DNA of 64,000 nucleotides from Microbacterium neungamense (GCF_024971095.1 NZ_CP069717.1:310001-374000); one strand, 5' to 3'; positions 35,126-44,667 are shown, numbered from the stretch's first letter. Notes: generated by a model not told the origin, from the letters alone. A program made the numbers and translations.

Positions 35126-36109
35126 ATGACCGCCACCACCGCATCGCCGTCCCGCCGCACCGGGCGGCTCGTCGACGCCCGGCTCCTCGTCGGGGTCCTC
35201 GTCGTCGCCGCGCTCCTCGTCCTCTCCCTGTTCACCGGCGTGTACGACATCGCCGGGGCCGCGGACGGCGCGGAGATGTTCCAGATCACCCGCGTCCCGC
35301 GCACGATCGCCCTCGTCCTCGCCGGAGCCGCCATGGCGATGTCGGGGCTCGTGATGCAGCTGCTCACGCAGAACCGCTTCGTCGAGCCGACGACGACCGG
35401 CACCACCGAGTGGGCGGGCCTCGGGCTGCTCGCCGTCATGGTGCTCGTCCCGCAGCCGTCGATCCCGCTCCGGATGGCGGGCGCCGTGCTGGCGGCCTTC
35501 CTCGGAACCATGGTGTTCTTCCTGTTCCTGCGCCGGGTGTCGCTGCGCTCCTCCCTGATCGTCCCGATCGTCGGCATCATGCTCGGCGCCGTCGTCGGCG
35601 CGGTCTCCACCTACCTCGCCCTGGCCACCAACACGCTGCAGAGCCTGGGCATCTGGTTCGCCGGCAGCTTCACCTCGGTGCTGCGAGGTCAGTACGAGCT
35701 GCTGTGGATCGTGGCCGCCGCCGGCGCGGTCGTCTTCGTCGTCGCCGACCGGCTCACCGTCGCCGGCCTCGGCGAGGAGATCGCGACCAGCATCGGGCTG
35801 AACTACGACCGGATCATCCTGCTCGGCACCGTGCTCATCGCGGTGGCGACCGGGGTGGTCACCGTCGTCGTCGGCAACCTGCCCTTCCTCGGGCTGATCG
35901 TGCCGAACATCGTCTCGATGGTCCGCGGCGACGACCTGCGCAGCAACCTGCCCTGGGTCTGCCTGCTCGGCATCGCGATCGTCACCGTGTGCGACCTGAT
36001 CGGCCGCACGATCATCATGCCGTTCGAGGTGCCCGTGTCCCTGATCCTCGGCGTCGTCGGCGCCGCCGTGTTCATCCTGCTCCTGCTGAGGCAGCGTCGT
36101 CGTGCCTAG
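35126..36109 (+). CDS. Iron-siderophore ABC transporter permease 1
   Basis: 327 residues, FecCD family, with about nine hydrophobic helices and the family motifs RVPRTIALVLAGAAMAMSGLVMQ and GLIVPNIVSMVRGDD (the ATPase-contact loop). ATG 35126 lies 58 bases after the binding-protein stop. The stop overlaps the second permease by eight bases. Confidence 0.93.
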   Translation: MTATTASPSRRTGRLVDARLLVGVLVVAALLVLSLFTGVYDIAGAADGAEMFQITRVPRTIALVLAGAAMAMSGLVMQLLTQNRFVEPTTTGTTEWAGLGLLAVMVLVPQPSIPLRMAGAVLAAFLGTMVFFLFLRRVSLRSSLIVPIVGIMLGAVVGAVSTYLALATNTLQSLGIWFAGSFTSVLRGQYELLWIVAAAGAVVFVVADRLTVAGLGEEIATSIGLNYDRIILLGTVLIAVATGVVTVVVGNLPFLGLIVPNIVSMVRGDDLRSNLPWVCLLGIAIVTVCDLIGRTIIMPFEVPVSLILGVVGAAVFILLLLRQRRRA

Positions 36110-37154
36110 GCCCGTCACCGCCACCGGCATGCTCGCTCCGTCCGGCGTCCTCGCGCGGGCATCCGGCCCGCTCTCCGCGCCCGGAGCGCGACGGCGCTAC
36201 GCCCTCGTGCTCACCGTGCTCATCCTGGCCGCCGCCGGCTTCGCGTTCGCGCTGCTCGCCGGGGACAATCCGATGCCGGTCGGCTCGGAGGGCTTCTGGC
36301 GCATCGCGCATCGCCGGCTCACGAACGTGACGGTGATGGCGATCGTCGCCGTCTGCCAGGCGGTGGCGACGGTCAGCTTCCAGACCGTGACGACGAACCG
36401 CATCATCACGCCGTCGATCATGGGCTTCGAGTCCCTCTACCGGGCGGTGCAGACCTCGTCGGTGTACTTCTTCGGGGTCGCCGGCCTCGTGGCCATCCAG
36501 GGCCTGTGGCAGTTCGGGCTGCAGATCGCGCTCATGGTGGGTCTGGCCATGCTGCTCTACGGCTGGCTGCTGTCCGGCCGCTACGCGAACCTGCAGATCA
36601 TGCTGCTGATCGGCATCGTCCTCGGCGGGGGCCTGGGCGCGGTGGCCACGTTCATGCAGCGGCTGCTCACGCCCAGCGAGTTCGACGTGCTCGCGGCGCG
36701 CCTGTTCGGGAACATCTCCAACGCCGACGCCTCCCTCCTGCCGCTGGCCGTCCCGCTCTGCGCGGGGGCATCCGCTCTGCTGTGGATGCGTGCGCGGCGT
36801 CTGAACATCATGGCGCTGGGGGCCGACACCGCCCGGGCCCTCGGCGTCGACCACCGCAGGGAGCTCATGATCGTGCTGTTCCTCGTGGCGGTGCTGATGG
36901 CGACCTCCACCGCCCTGGTCGGCCCGATGACCTTCCTCGGCTTCCTGGTCGCGACGCTCGCCTACCAGGTCGCCGACACCTACGACCATCGGCTGGTGTT
37001 CCCGGTCGCGGTGCTCATCGCGTTCACGATCATCGCCGGCGCGTACGTCGTGATGCGCACCATCTTCTCCGCGCAGGGCGTCGTCTCGATCGTCATCGAG
37101 CTCGTCGGCGGCCTCGTGTTCCTCATCGTCATCCTCCGGAAGGGGCGACTGTGA
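36102..37154 (+). CDS. Iron-siderophore ABC transporter permease 2
   Basis: 350 residues, FecCD family, partner of the preceding permease. It has about nine helices and contains LGADTARALGVDHRRELMIV and TALVGPMTFLGFLVATLAYQ. The GTG start overlaps the upstream stop, and the end overlaps the ATPase start by GTGA. The N-terminal 35 residues precede the first helix and are unusually Pro/Ala-rich. Confidence 0.93.
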   Translation: MPRPVTATGMLAPSGVLARASGPLSAPGARRRYALVLTVLILAAAGFAFALLAGDNPMPVGSEGFWRIAHRRLTNVTVMAIVAVCQAVATVSFQTVTTNRIITPSIMGFESLYRAVQTSSVYFFGVAGLVAIQGLWQFGLQIALMVGLAMLLYGWLLSGRYANLQIMLLIGIVLGGGLGAVATFMQRLLTPSEFDVLAARLFGNISNADASLLPLAVPLCAGASALLWMRARRLNIMALGADTARALGVDHRRELMIVLFLVAVLMATSTALVGPMTFLGFLVATLAYQVADTYDHRLVFPVAVLIAFTIIAGAYVVMRTIFSAQGVVSIVIELVGGLVFLIVILRKGRL

Positions 37155-37906
37155 TCACCATCGACGGCGTGCGCCGCAACTACAGCACCGAGGTCGCGAT
37201 CGGTCCCGTGGACCTGAGGATCCCGACCGGCGGCATCACCGCGCTGATCGGGCCCAACGGCGCCGGCAAGTCGACGCTGCTGACCATGATCGGCCGGCTG
37301 ATGGGGATGGACGCCGGCAGCATCGAGATCGCCGGCTACGACGTGACCTCGACGAAGTCGGCGGACCTGGCGAAGATCGTCTCGATCCTGCGACAGGAGA
37401 ACCACTTCATCACCCGCCTCACCGTGCGCCAGCTCGTCGGCTTCGGGCGCTTCCCGTATTCGAAGGGGCGGCTGAACCGGGCCGACGAGGAGATCATCAG
37501 CCGCGCGATCGACTTCCTCGACCTGCGTGAGCTGGAGGACCGCTACCTGGACGAGCTCTCCGGCGGGCAGCGGCAGCGGGCGTACGTCGCGATGGTGCTC
37601 GCGCAGGACACCGAGTTCGTGCTGCTGGACGAGCCGCTGAACAACCTCGACATGAAGCACGCTGTGCAGATGATGAAGCACCTGCGCCGGGCCGCCGAGG
37701 AGCTCGGGCGCACCATCGTCATCGTGCTGCACGACATCAACTTCGCCGGGCACTACGCCGATCACATCTGCGCCATGAAGGACGGCGGGGTGGTCGAGTT
37801 CGGGCGGCCGGAGGAGATCATGACGGATGCCGTGCTCACCCGCGTCTTCGACACCGAGGTGCGGGTCGTCGAGGGGCCGTCGGGGCCGCTCGCGGTGTAC
37901 TACTGA
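37151..37906 (+). CDS. Iron-siderophore ABC transporter ATPase
   Basis: 251 residues. Walker A is LIGPNGAGKSTLL (residues about 34-46), the signature LSGGQRQRAYVAMVLAQD, and Walker B FVLLDEPLNNLD with H-loop VLHDINFAGHYAD. It belongs to the FepC/FhuC class and powers uptake by the two permeases. It overlaps permease 2 by four bases. Confidence 0.95.
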   Translation: MITIDGVRRNYSTEVAIGPVDLRIPTGGITALIGPNGAGKSTLLTMIGRLMGMDAGSIEIAGYDVTSTKSADLAKIVSILRQENHFITRLTVRQLVGFGRFPYSKGRLNRADEEIISRAIDFLDLRELEDRYLDELSGGQRQRAYVAMVLAQDTEFVLLDEPLNNLDMKHAVQMMKHLRRAAEELGRTIVIVLHDINFAGHYADHICAMKDGGVVEFGRPEEIMTDAVLTRVFDTEVRVVEGPSGPLAVYY

Positions 37907-37913
37907 GTCGCGC

Positions 37914-38894
37914 TCAGCGGCGGCGGTGGTCCTCCGGAGCCAGCCGGGGCGCGCGCCGGGGCTCGGAGACGCCGGATGCCAGGATGAGCCGGATCACCCG
38001 CTGACGGTGGCCCTTCCACGGGGCGAGCAGCTCGAGCATCCCGGCGTCGTCGGTGCGCTGCCCGGTGAGGGCGTAGCCCACCTGGTGCGCGAGATGGAAG
38101 TCGCCGACGCTCACCGCATCCGGGTCGCCCAGAGCGCGCACCCGCGTCTCCGCCGAGGTCCACGGGCCGATGCCGTGCAGGCTGGTCAGCACGCGGTCGC
38201 GCTCCTCGCCGGTCGCGGCCGCGCGGACCGCGCGCTCGATGCTGGGTCCGCGCATCGCGGCGGCGGTCAGGGTGCGCGACTGCGGCGGCTGCACCCCGGC
38301 GCGATGCCACGCCCAGGACGGGATGCGGTACCAGACCTCGGGTGCCGGTGCGGCGAACAGGGGCCGCGGCGTCGGCCCAGGGGCGCGCTCCCCGTAGCTG
38401 GAGACGAGCCGGCGCCACGCGCCGAACGCCTGCATGGTGGTGACCTTCTGCTCGAGGATCGAGCAGGCCAGCGCGTCGAAGACACGGTCGGTCCGGCCCA
38501 GCCGCATCCCCGGGTTCCGCCGTGCCGCGTCAGCGAGAAGCGGATGCCGGGACACGTCGAATCCGGTCGGATCGTCGTCGGCGCCGCACAGGCGCGGCAC
38601 GCGATCCAGCGCCTCGCCGGCGCCGGGACCCCAGGCGATGGCGCGGATCTCGCCGCGCGCGGCGCGCAGTTGGAGGGTGGCGATGCCGGCGGCGGTGCGG
38701 AACGCCATCCAGATCGCGGGGCCGTCGATCACCATCGTGGGGTCGGTGCCGCCGCGTCGCAGTCTCCCGACGGTGCTGATCAGATCGACCGGATGTGGCG
38801 GGCGGTAGACGGCGTGGCGTGCGGGCGTCACGGCCCGCGGCGCAGCATCCGAGGGCGCAGCTGCCTGGGGCGCAGCATCCGCCATCAACGTCAT
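37914..38894 (-). CDS. AlkA-like DNA glycosylase (HhH-GPD)
   Basis: 326 residues. The HhH motif is LHGIGPWTSAETRVRALG and the catalytic aspartate sits in DAVSVGDFHLAHQVGY, as in 3-methyladenine glycosylase II. It removes alkylated bases in base-excision repair. The end is seven bases from the convergent ATPase stop. The ATG at 38894 has TAGGGT six bases upstream and no ribosome site, so a leaderless message is likely. Confidence 0.88.
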   Translation of the reverse strand: MTLMADAAPQAAAPSDAAPRAVTPARHAVYRPPHPVDLISTVGRLRRGGTDPTMVIDGPAIWMAFRTAAGIATLQLRAARGEIRAIAWGPGAGEALDRVPRLCGADDDPTGFDVSRHPLLADAARRNPGMRLGRTDRVFDALACSILEQKVTTMQAFGAWRRLVSSYGERAPGPTPRPLFAAPAPEVWYRIPSWAWHRAGVQPPQSRTLTAAAMRGPSIERAVRAAATGEERDRVLTSLHGIGPWTSAETRVRALGDPDAVSVGDFHLAHQVGYALTGQRTDDAGMLELLAPWKGHRQRVIRLILASGVSEPRRAPRLAPEDHRRR

Positions 38895-38993
38895 GCGCTC
38901 ACCCTACGCGCCGCGAGCGACATCCCGTGCATCGTCCGCGCGGGCATCGCCTGCCGGGCGACGTCGACACCCCGTGCTGCCGTCGCCGCGGGA

Positions 38994-39692
38994 TCAGAAC
39001 CGGTCGGGCGAGGGGGTGCCGTGGCCGTAGCGGATCACGACGTCCGCGTGACGGTCGAAGCGGTAGCCGACGCCGCGCACGGTGCGGACGATGTCCTCGT
39101 AGCGCCCGAGCTTCGCGCGCAGCCGGCGCACGTGCACGTCGATGGTGCGCTCGCCGGGGGCCTCCTCGTCGGACGCCTGCCACAGGGCGGCGACCAGCTC
39201 GGAGCGCTCGATGGTGCGGCCCTCGCGCAGCACCAGGTACTGCAGCAGTTCGAACTCCTTGTAGGTGAACGACGCGGACTCGCCGTCCAGCAGCACGCGC
39301 TTGCGGGAGATGTCGACGACGACGCCGGACTCCTCGTCCTTCTCCTCGACGGTGGCGGCCTTGGCGCGGGCGATCGCGCCGGGCTCCTGCAGGGCGAGGC
39401 GCACGACGTCGAGGTCGCGGCCACCCGAGCCGTGCGGGGCGAGGGCGACGGTCGCGTGCGTCTCGGCCTTCGGCGCGAGCTCGGCGAGCGTGCGGCGCAG
39501 GGCGTCGACGAGAAGCGGGAGGCTCACGCCGGCCTCGGCGGCCTTGATCTCGTCGATGCCGACGTACAGGGCGAAGCCTCGCGGCGAGCGGACCGAGGGC
39601 AGATCCGCGCTCTGCGGGTCGGTGACCTGGCGGACCGGGACGGCGCGGACGGGAGCGGTGGCGGGGCGGTCGAGGAGAGCGGTGTTCGACAT
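38994..39692 (-). CDS. OmpR-type winged-helix regulator without a receiver
   Basis: 232 residues. The C-terminal Trans_reg_C domain is clear: FTYKEFELLQYLVLREGRTI, DVHVRRLRAKLGRYEDIVRT and VRGVGYRFD. The N-terminal 125 residues do not form a phospho-receiver; they contain FALYVGIDEIKAAEAGVSLP, a segment conserved in Microbacteriaceae relatives, so the signal is probably not phosphorylation. The ATG at 39692 is preferred to an upstream in-frame start. A leaderless-type Cys-rich mini-ORF with a strong promoter lies about 157 bases upstream and could be its leader. Confidence 0.85.
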   Translation of the reverse strand: MSNTALLDRPATAPVRAVPVRQVTDPQSADLPSVRSPRGFALYVGIDEIKAAEAGVSLPLLVDALRRTLAELAPKAETHATVALAPHGSGGRDLDVVRLALQEPGAIARAKAATVEEKDEESGVVVDISRKRVLLDGESASFTYKEFELLQYLVLREGRTIERSELVAALWQASDEEAPGERTIDVHVRRLRAKLGRYEDIVRTVRGVGYRFDRHADVVIRYGHGTPSPDRF

Positions 39693-39848
39693 GATGATGG
39701 GTCCTTGGAGGGGAGGTCGAGCCGTCGGGCTCTGAATGCGTTGCACGAATGACCGGGCGGAGCCGGTGGGAGAGGAGCACAGGGTGGGTGCTCGGGACTC
39801 ACTCCCCAGAGATGCGGGGAGGGATGAGTCGGGCGGGGAGGTTGCGCC

Positions 39849-39950
39849 TTAGCAACACATTCGGCAACACATGCCAACGCGGCCGGCCATCATCATGCCG
39901 GCAGTCCCGTTCGCCTCCTGGGCGGACATGGGGCGTGCGTTGGTGGTCAT
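39849..39950 (-). CDS. Cys-rich mini-ORF (33 codons), possible leader peptide
   Basis: The frame begins MTTNARPMSAQEANGTAGMM and ends GMCCRMCC followed by TAA. The four cysteines in the last seven codons resemble a starvation-sensing leader or a small metal-binding peptide. A near-consensus promoter (39958-39987) places transcription start at or next to the ATG, so the message would be leaderless. The next gene downstream is the winged-helix regulator. Short frames can be chance, but the promoter fit argues against it. Confidence 0.5.
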   Translation of the reverse strand: MTTNARPMSAQEANGTAGMMMAGRVGMCCRMCC

Positions 39951-39957
39951 GGGTGGG

Positions 39958-39987
39958 ATTATGTCGGATCGTGACCCGCCGTGTCAA
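39958..39987 (-). promoter_or_regulatory. Strong sigma-70-type promoter of Cys-rich mini-ORF
   Basis: On the minus strand TTGACA (39982-39987), 18 bases, CATAAT (39958-39963), then seven bases to the ATG at 39950. It is the closest match to consensus seen in the window. Confidence 0.75.
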
Positions 39988-40029
39988 AACGTGACGGCCC
40001 GGCGCGGGCCCTGCCGCCGCAACCCGGCG

Positions 40030-40035
40030 TAACGT
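40030..40035 (+). promoter_or_regulatory. -10 hexamer TAACGT, leaderless GNAT gene
   Basis: TAACGT ends six bases before the GTG at 40042, with no ribosome site between. Confidence 0.5.
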
Positions 40036-40041
40036 AGTCGC

Positions 40042-40350
40042 GTGAGCCTGCCCGCCGACGACACCAGATTCGTGGTCACCGACGAGAAGGACGCCTCGCG
40101 CTACACGCTGATGCGCAACGGCGTCCTGGTCAGCGTGCTCGACTACCGCGACGACGGCCGCACGGTAGCCCTGACGCGCGCGTTCACGATCCCCGCCTAC
40201 CGCGGCAAGGGGTATGCCGCGCAGGTGGTCGCCGGGGCGGTCGCCGACATCGCGGCGCGCGGGGACCGCACGGTGGATGCGGTGTGCTGGTACGTCGCCG
40301 AGTGGTTCGCCGATCACCCCGAATACCGGCACCTGCTCCGTCGCGGCTGA
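40042..40350 (+). CDS. Small GNAT N-acetyltransferase (YidJ/Gtn-like)
   Basis: 102 residues of the short acetyltransferase group. The acetyl-CoA loop is AYRGKGYAAQVVAGAV, and the C-terminal VDAVCWYVAEWFADHPEYRHLL corresponds to the conserved PxCxYVxxxxxxHPEY motif. The cytosolic acceptor is unknown. The GTG start has a TAACGT hexamer at six bases. Confidence 0.85.
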   Translation: MSLPADDTRFVVTDEKDASRYTLMRNGVLVSVLDYRDDGRTVALTRAFTIPAYRGKGYAAQVVAGAVADIAARGDRTVDAVCWYVAEWFADHPEYRHLLRRG

Positions 40351-40452
40351 AGGATCTCCGTCGGCGCCGTCGCGGGGGTGACGGATGCCCGGTGTCCGGC
40401 CTTCGCGGCACGCCTCGGCGGCGATGTCGGAGGCGGTCCGTACCGTGAGGGC

Positions 40453-41619
40453 ATGCGAATCCTGCACACCTCCGACTGGCACATCGGCCGCACGTTCCAC
40501 GGGCACTCCACGCTCGACGCGCTCGCCGTCGTGCTGGAGGCGCTGGTGCAGCAGGTGCGCGAGCACGCCGTGGACGTGGTCGTCGTCGCCGGCGACGTGT
40601 TCGACTCGGCCACGCCCGCGGCGGCCGCCTACACGCTGCTCGACGAGGCGATGGCCTCGCTGCACGAGACCGGGGCGACCGTGATCGTCACGAGCGGGAA
40701 CCACGACTCCGCTGCGCGGCTCGGCTTCCGTTCGCGACTGCTGCGCGACGGCATCCACGTCCTCACCGATCCCCGCACCATCGCCACCCCGGTCACCGTG
40801 GCCGACGAGCACGGGCCGGTGCACTTCTTCGGCATCCCGTATCTGGAGCCGTCGATCGTGCGCCAGCACTGGGCGCACGGCGAGGACGGCCCCGTCCTGC
40901 GCACACAGGCGCAGACGATGTCGCACGCCATGGACCTGGTCCGGGCCGGCATGGACGCGCATCCGGGGCGTGCCGTCGCGATCGCGCACTGCTTCGCGGC
41001 GGGGGTGGACGCCACCGCCGGGCTGGAGCGCGAGGTGCGGCAGGGCGGGCTGGACGTCGTCCCGCTCGCGGCCTTCGATGGCCCCGACTATGTCGCTCTG
41101 GGGCACATCCACGGCCGACAGCAGGTCAGTGACCGGGTCCGCTACTGCGGGGCTCCGCTGCACTACAGCTTCGGCGAACAGCACAAGGAGCGCGGGTCGT
41201 GGCTGGTCGAGCTCGACGCGGACGGCCTGGCCGGCGTCGAGTGGCTTCCGCTGCCCGTGCCGCGGGCGCTGGTGACGCTCACCGGCACGCTGGACGAGAT
41301 CCTCACCGCGGCGAACGCGGACGCGCACGCGGAGAGCTGGGTGTGCGCGGTCTACACCGACGCGCTGCCGCAGCACGAGCCCATGCGCCGGCTGCGCGAA
41401 CGGTTCCCGTACTGCGCCATGGTGCAGCACCAGCCGTCGGCCCGGCCGGCGGCGGACGAGCGGTCGTATGCGCAGCGCCTGCGCACCGCCGTGACCGACA
41501 CCGAGCGGATCGAGGCGTTCCTGGTGCACGTGCGCGACGGCGCCGGGCCGACCGAGCGGGAGGCGGAGCTCATCCGCGACGTGCTGGACGACCGGGTGCG
41601 CGCCGAGGCGCTCATCTGA
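40453..41619 (+). CDS. sbcD: Exonuclease subunit SbcD
   Basis: 388 residues. This is the Mre11-type nuclease of the SbcCD complex, which cuts DNA hairpins and protein-blocked ends. Metal-binding motifs are all present: HTSDWHIGRTFHG, VVVAGDVFDS, VTSGNHDSAARLGF, VAIAHCFAAG and ALGHIHGRQQ. The ATG follows GTGAGGGC. sbcC starts nine bases after the stop. The hairpin-forming repeats elsewhere in this window are the kind of DNA this complex acts on. Confidence 0.96.
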   Translation: MRILHTSDWHIGRTFHGHSTLDALAVVLEALVQQVREHAVDVVVVAGDVFDSATPAAAAYTLLDEAMASLHETGATVIVTSGNHDSAARLGFRSRLLRDGIHVLTDPRTIATPVTVADEHGPVHFFGIPYLEPSIVRQHWAHGEDGPVLRTQAQTMSHAMDLVRAGMDAHPGRAVAIAHCFAAGVDATAGLEREVRQGGLDVVPLAAFDGPDYVALGHIHGRQQVSDRVRYCGAPLHYSFGEQHKERGSWLVELDADGLAGVEWLPLPVPRALVTLTGTLDEILTAANADAHAESWVCAVYTDALPQHEPMRRLRERFPYCAMVQHQPSARPAADERSYAQRLRTAVTDTERIEAFLVHVRDGAGPTEREAELIRDVLDDRVRAEALI

Positions 41620-41628
41620 GGGACGCGG

Positions 41629-44600
41629 ATGCGACTGCACAGACTCGAGGTCGAGGGGTTCGGCCCGTTCCGGTCCCGGCAGGTGGTGGACTTCGACGCG
41701 TTCGCCGACGACGGCATCTTCCTCATCGGCGGTCGCACCGGCGCCGGCAAGTCCAGCATCCTGGACGCGGTCTGCTTCGGCCTGTACGGCGGCGTCCCGC
41801 GTTACGACGGCGGCGAGAAGCGGCTGCGCAGCGACCACTGCGAACCGGACGACCCGACCTCGGTCGCAGTCGAGTTCAGCACCGTCGCCGGCCGGTTCCG
41901 GGTGACGCGCTCGCCCTCCTACGAGCGGCCCGCCAAGCGCGGGGGCGGCATGACGACGCAGGCGCCGTCCGCCTCGCTGGAGGAGCTCACGGATGCCGGG
42001 TGGGTGGGCCGGGCCGCGCGCGTCGTCGACGTCGCCAACGAGCTCGCCGACATCCTGCAGCTGTCGCAGGAGCAGTTCCTGCAGGTGATCCTGCTGGCGC
42101 AGAACCGCTTCGCCGACTTCCTCCTCGCCGACAGCAGGGAGCGGCAGAAGCTGCTGCGCCGGCTGTTCGGCACCGAGCGCTTCGAGGACTACCAGCAGCG
42201 GTTCGACGAGCGGCGGCGCCTCGCCGAGCAGAGCCTCGCCGCCCGGCGCGCAACGATCGAGGCCCGGCTCGAGGAGGCGGAGCGGATCGCGACGGATGCT
42301 GAGCTGTGGGGCGACTCCGGCCCCGCGGCGGGCGGTGCGACGACCGAGGAACGGCTCGAAACGCTGCAGCGTGCCCTCGCCCGGGCGGAGTACCGGGCGG
42401 AGCGGCTCGCCGCCGAGCGCGCCGACGCCGAGAAGCGGCTGGAGGCCGCGGATGCCGCGCTCACCGAGCTCACCCGGCAGCGGGAGGCGCAGACCGAGCG
42501 CGACCGGGCGCGCGCGGCTCTCGCCGCGCTCGACGCCCAGGCCGACGAGATCGCCGCGGACCGGCGGCGCCGCGACCTCGGCCGGGCCGCCGAGGCGCTG
42601 CGCGGTGTGATCGCCGCCGCGCGGAGGGCGCAGGCCGCGCTCGCCGACGCCGAGCGCGGCGAGTCGGAGGCCCGCGACGCTCTGCCTGCCGCGGTGGCGG
42701 CGGCGTGCCGGCAGACGGAGACCGACGGCGACCTCCCGCCGGCGGCCGAGGGGAGCGGGGACGTCACCCGGCTGCGCGCCTTCGCTTCGGACCTGACACG
42801 GGAGAGCGGAGCGTGGCAGCGCGCCGCCGAACTGGAGCAGCGGAGCGCCGACCGTGAGCGCGAGCTCGCCGAGGCCGAGCAGGAGGCCGCGGCGGCGGGG
42901 GAGCGGATCACCGCTCTGCAGGCCGAGCGTGCCGAACTCCCCGGCCGCATCGCCGAGCTGACCGCGGAGCGCGACGCCGCCCGGCGCGCCGGAGATCGTG
43001 CCGAAGACCTCGCCCGGGCGGTCGAGGACGCCCGCACCTGCCGGGCGGCCGCGGCCGAGGTGGCGCGCCTGGACGACGAGATCGCGGCGGCCGAGCGACG
43101 GCTCGCCGAGCTCACCACCGCCCATGCCGAGGCGCAGACCGCGCTCGCCCGCCTGCGCCAGCGGCGGCTGGACGGATTCGCCGGCGAGCTCGCCACCGCG
43201 CTCGTCCCCGGTGAGCCCTGCGCCGTGTGCGGGGCGACCGAGCATCCGTCCCCGGCCGAGCACGCCGATCCCGTCTCCGCCGAGGACATCGCGGACGCCG
43301 AGGCGCGCCGCGACGACGCCGCCCGGGCCGAACGGCAGGCGGAGAGCAGGCTCGGCGAGCGGCGCGCCGAGCGCGCGGCCGCCGCGGAGCGCTCACGGGG
43401 CCTCAGCCCGTCCGCGGCGGAGGCCGTGCTCGAGACGGCATCCGCCGCGCACGCCGAGGCCGAAGCCGCGGCCGAACGCGCCCTCGCCCTGGACGCCGCC
43501 CTGGCCCGGTGCACCGCTCAGGCCGAGGACGTGGAGCGCCGGCAGACGGAGGCCGCCCAGGAGCAGGCCGCGGCGCGGGAGCGGCTCGCCCTCCTCCGGC
43601 AGACGGCCGAGGATGCCCAGCGGGCGATCGCCGCCGCGCGCGGCGCGCACGCCACCGTCGCCGACCGCCTCGCCGAGGCCGGCGCGCACATCCACGCCGC
43701 GACCCGCGCCGCGGACGCCATCGAGGACCGGCTCGTCCGTGAGACCGCCGCCGCCGACGCGGACGCCGATCTCGCGGCGGCCCTGGAGACGTCCCCGTTC
43801 GGGGACACCGCCGAGGTCGAGGCCGCACTGCTGCCTGCGGCGGAGATCGCCCGGCTGGACGACCGCATCACCCAGCACGCCGTCCAGCGCGAGAAGGAAC
43901 GCGGCATCCTCCTCGAACTGGAGCTGCTCACCCTGCCCGAGGAGCCGATCGACCTGGCGCCGGCGACGGCCGCAGCCGCGGAGGCCCGCGCCGCCTGGAT
44001 CGCAGCGGTGGAGGCCGCCGGCCGCATCGACGGCGTGAACGCCGCCCTCGCCGCGGCCATCGACGGCGCGGCATCCGAACACCGCGTCTCGGCGGCCGAC
44101 ACGGCCGACTACGAGACGATCCGCGGACTCGCGGATGCCGTCGCCGGCCGCTCCGGCAACACGCACCGCATGAACCTGGAGACCTTCGTCCTGGCCGCGG
44201 AGCTCGAGGAGATCGTCGATGCGGCGAACCTGCGCCTGCGCGAGATGTCGTCGGGGAGGTACCGGCTGCAGCACTCGGACGCCCTCGCGGCCCGCGGCGC
44301 CGCCTCCGGCCTCGGCATCGTCGTGCACGACGCGTACACCGGGCAGACCCGCCCCGCCAGGTCGCTGTCCGGCGGCGAGACCTTCCTCAGCTCGCTCGCA
44401 CTCGCCCTCGGACTCGCCGAGGTCGTCACGGCGCGGGCCGGCGGCATCCGGCTGGACACGCTGTTCATCGACGAGGGCTTCGGCTCCCTCGACGCCGACA
44501 CCCTCGAGATCGCGATGCGCACCCTCGACGAGCTACGGCAGGGCGGGCGCACCGTCGGAGTGATCAGCCACGTCGAGGCCATGCAGGAGCAGATCCCCGC

Positions 44601-44667
44601 TCAGCTGACGGTGCGCACCCTGCCGGACGGGCCGAGCGTGGTCGAAGCGGCGTTCCGAACGTCCTAG
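41629..44667 (+). CDS. sbcC: Exonuclease subunit SbcC (SMC/Rad50-like ATPase)
   Basis: 1,012 residues. Walker A FLIGGRTGAGKSSILDAVCF (near residue 30), long Ala/Glu/Arg-rich coiled coils, the zinc hook GEPCAVCGATEHP in the middle (near residue 530), signature ARSLSGGETFLSSLALALGL and Walker B LDTLFIDEGFGSLDADTLE. Complete for the family. It works with SbcD. The 3' end overlaps the convergent nucleosidase gene by four bases. Confidence 0.96.
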   Translation: MRLHRLEVEGFGPFRSRQVVDFDAFADDGIFLIGGRTGAGKSSILDAVCFGLYGGVPRYDGGEKRLRSDHCEPDDPTSVAVEFSTVAGRFRVTRSPSYERPAKRGGGMTTQAPSASLEELTDAGWVGRAARVVDVANELADILQLSQEQFLQVILLAQNRFADFLLADSRERQKLLRRLFGTERFEDYQQRFDERRRLAEQSLAARRATIEARLEEAERIATDAELWGDSGPAAGGATTEERLETLQRALARAEYRAERLAAERADAEKRLEAADAALTELTRQREAQTERDRARAALAALDAQADEIAADRRRRDLGRAAEALRGVIAAARRAQAALADAERGESEARDALPAAVAAACRQTETDGDLPPAAEGSGDVTRLRAFASDLTRESGAWQRAAELEQRSADRERELAEAEQEAAAAGERITALQAERAELPGRIAELTAERDAARRAGDRAEDLARAVEDARTCRAAAAEVARLDDEIAAAERRLAELTTAHAEAQTALARLRQRRLDGFAGELATALVPGEPCAVCGATEHPSPAEHADPVSAEDIADAEARRDDAARAERQAESRLGERRAERAAAAERSRGLSPSAAEAVLETASAAHAEAEAAAERALALDAALARCTAQAEDVERRQTEAAQEQAAARERLALLRQTAEDAQRAIAAARGAHATVADRLAEAGAHIHAATRAADAIEDRLVRETAAADADADLAAALETSPFGDTAEVEAALLPAAEIARLDDRITQHAVQREKERGILLELELLTLPEEPIDLAPATAAAAEARAAWIAAVEAAGRIDGVNAALAAAIDGAASEHRVSAADTADYETIRGLADAVAGRSGNTHRMNLETFVLAAELEEIVDAANLRLREMSSGRYRLQHSDALAARGAASGLGIVVHDAYTGQTRPARSLSGGETFLSSLALALGLAEVVTARAGGIRLDTLFIDEGFGSLDADTLEIAMRTLDELRQGGRTVGVISHVEAMQEQIPAQLTVRTLPDGPSVVEAAFRTS

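Noticed and set aside
39799..43263. Minus-strand open frame of 1,154 codons
   Set aside because: Antisense to sbcD and sbcC; no motif, and it would also run through the Cys-rich mini-ORF region in another frame.
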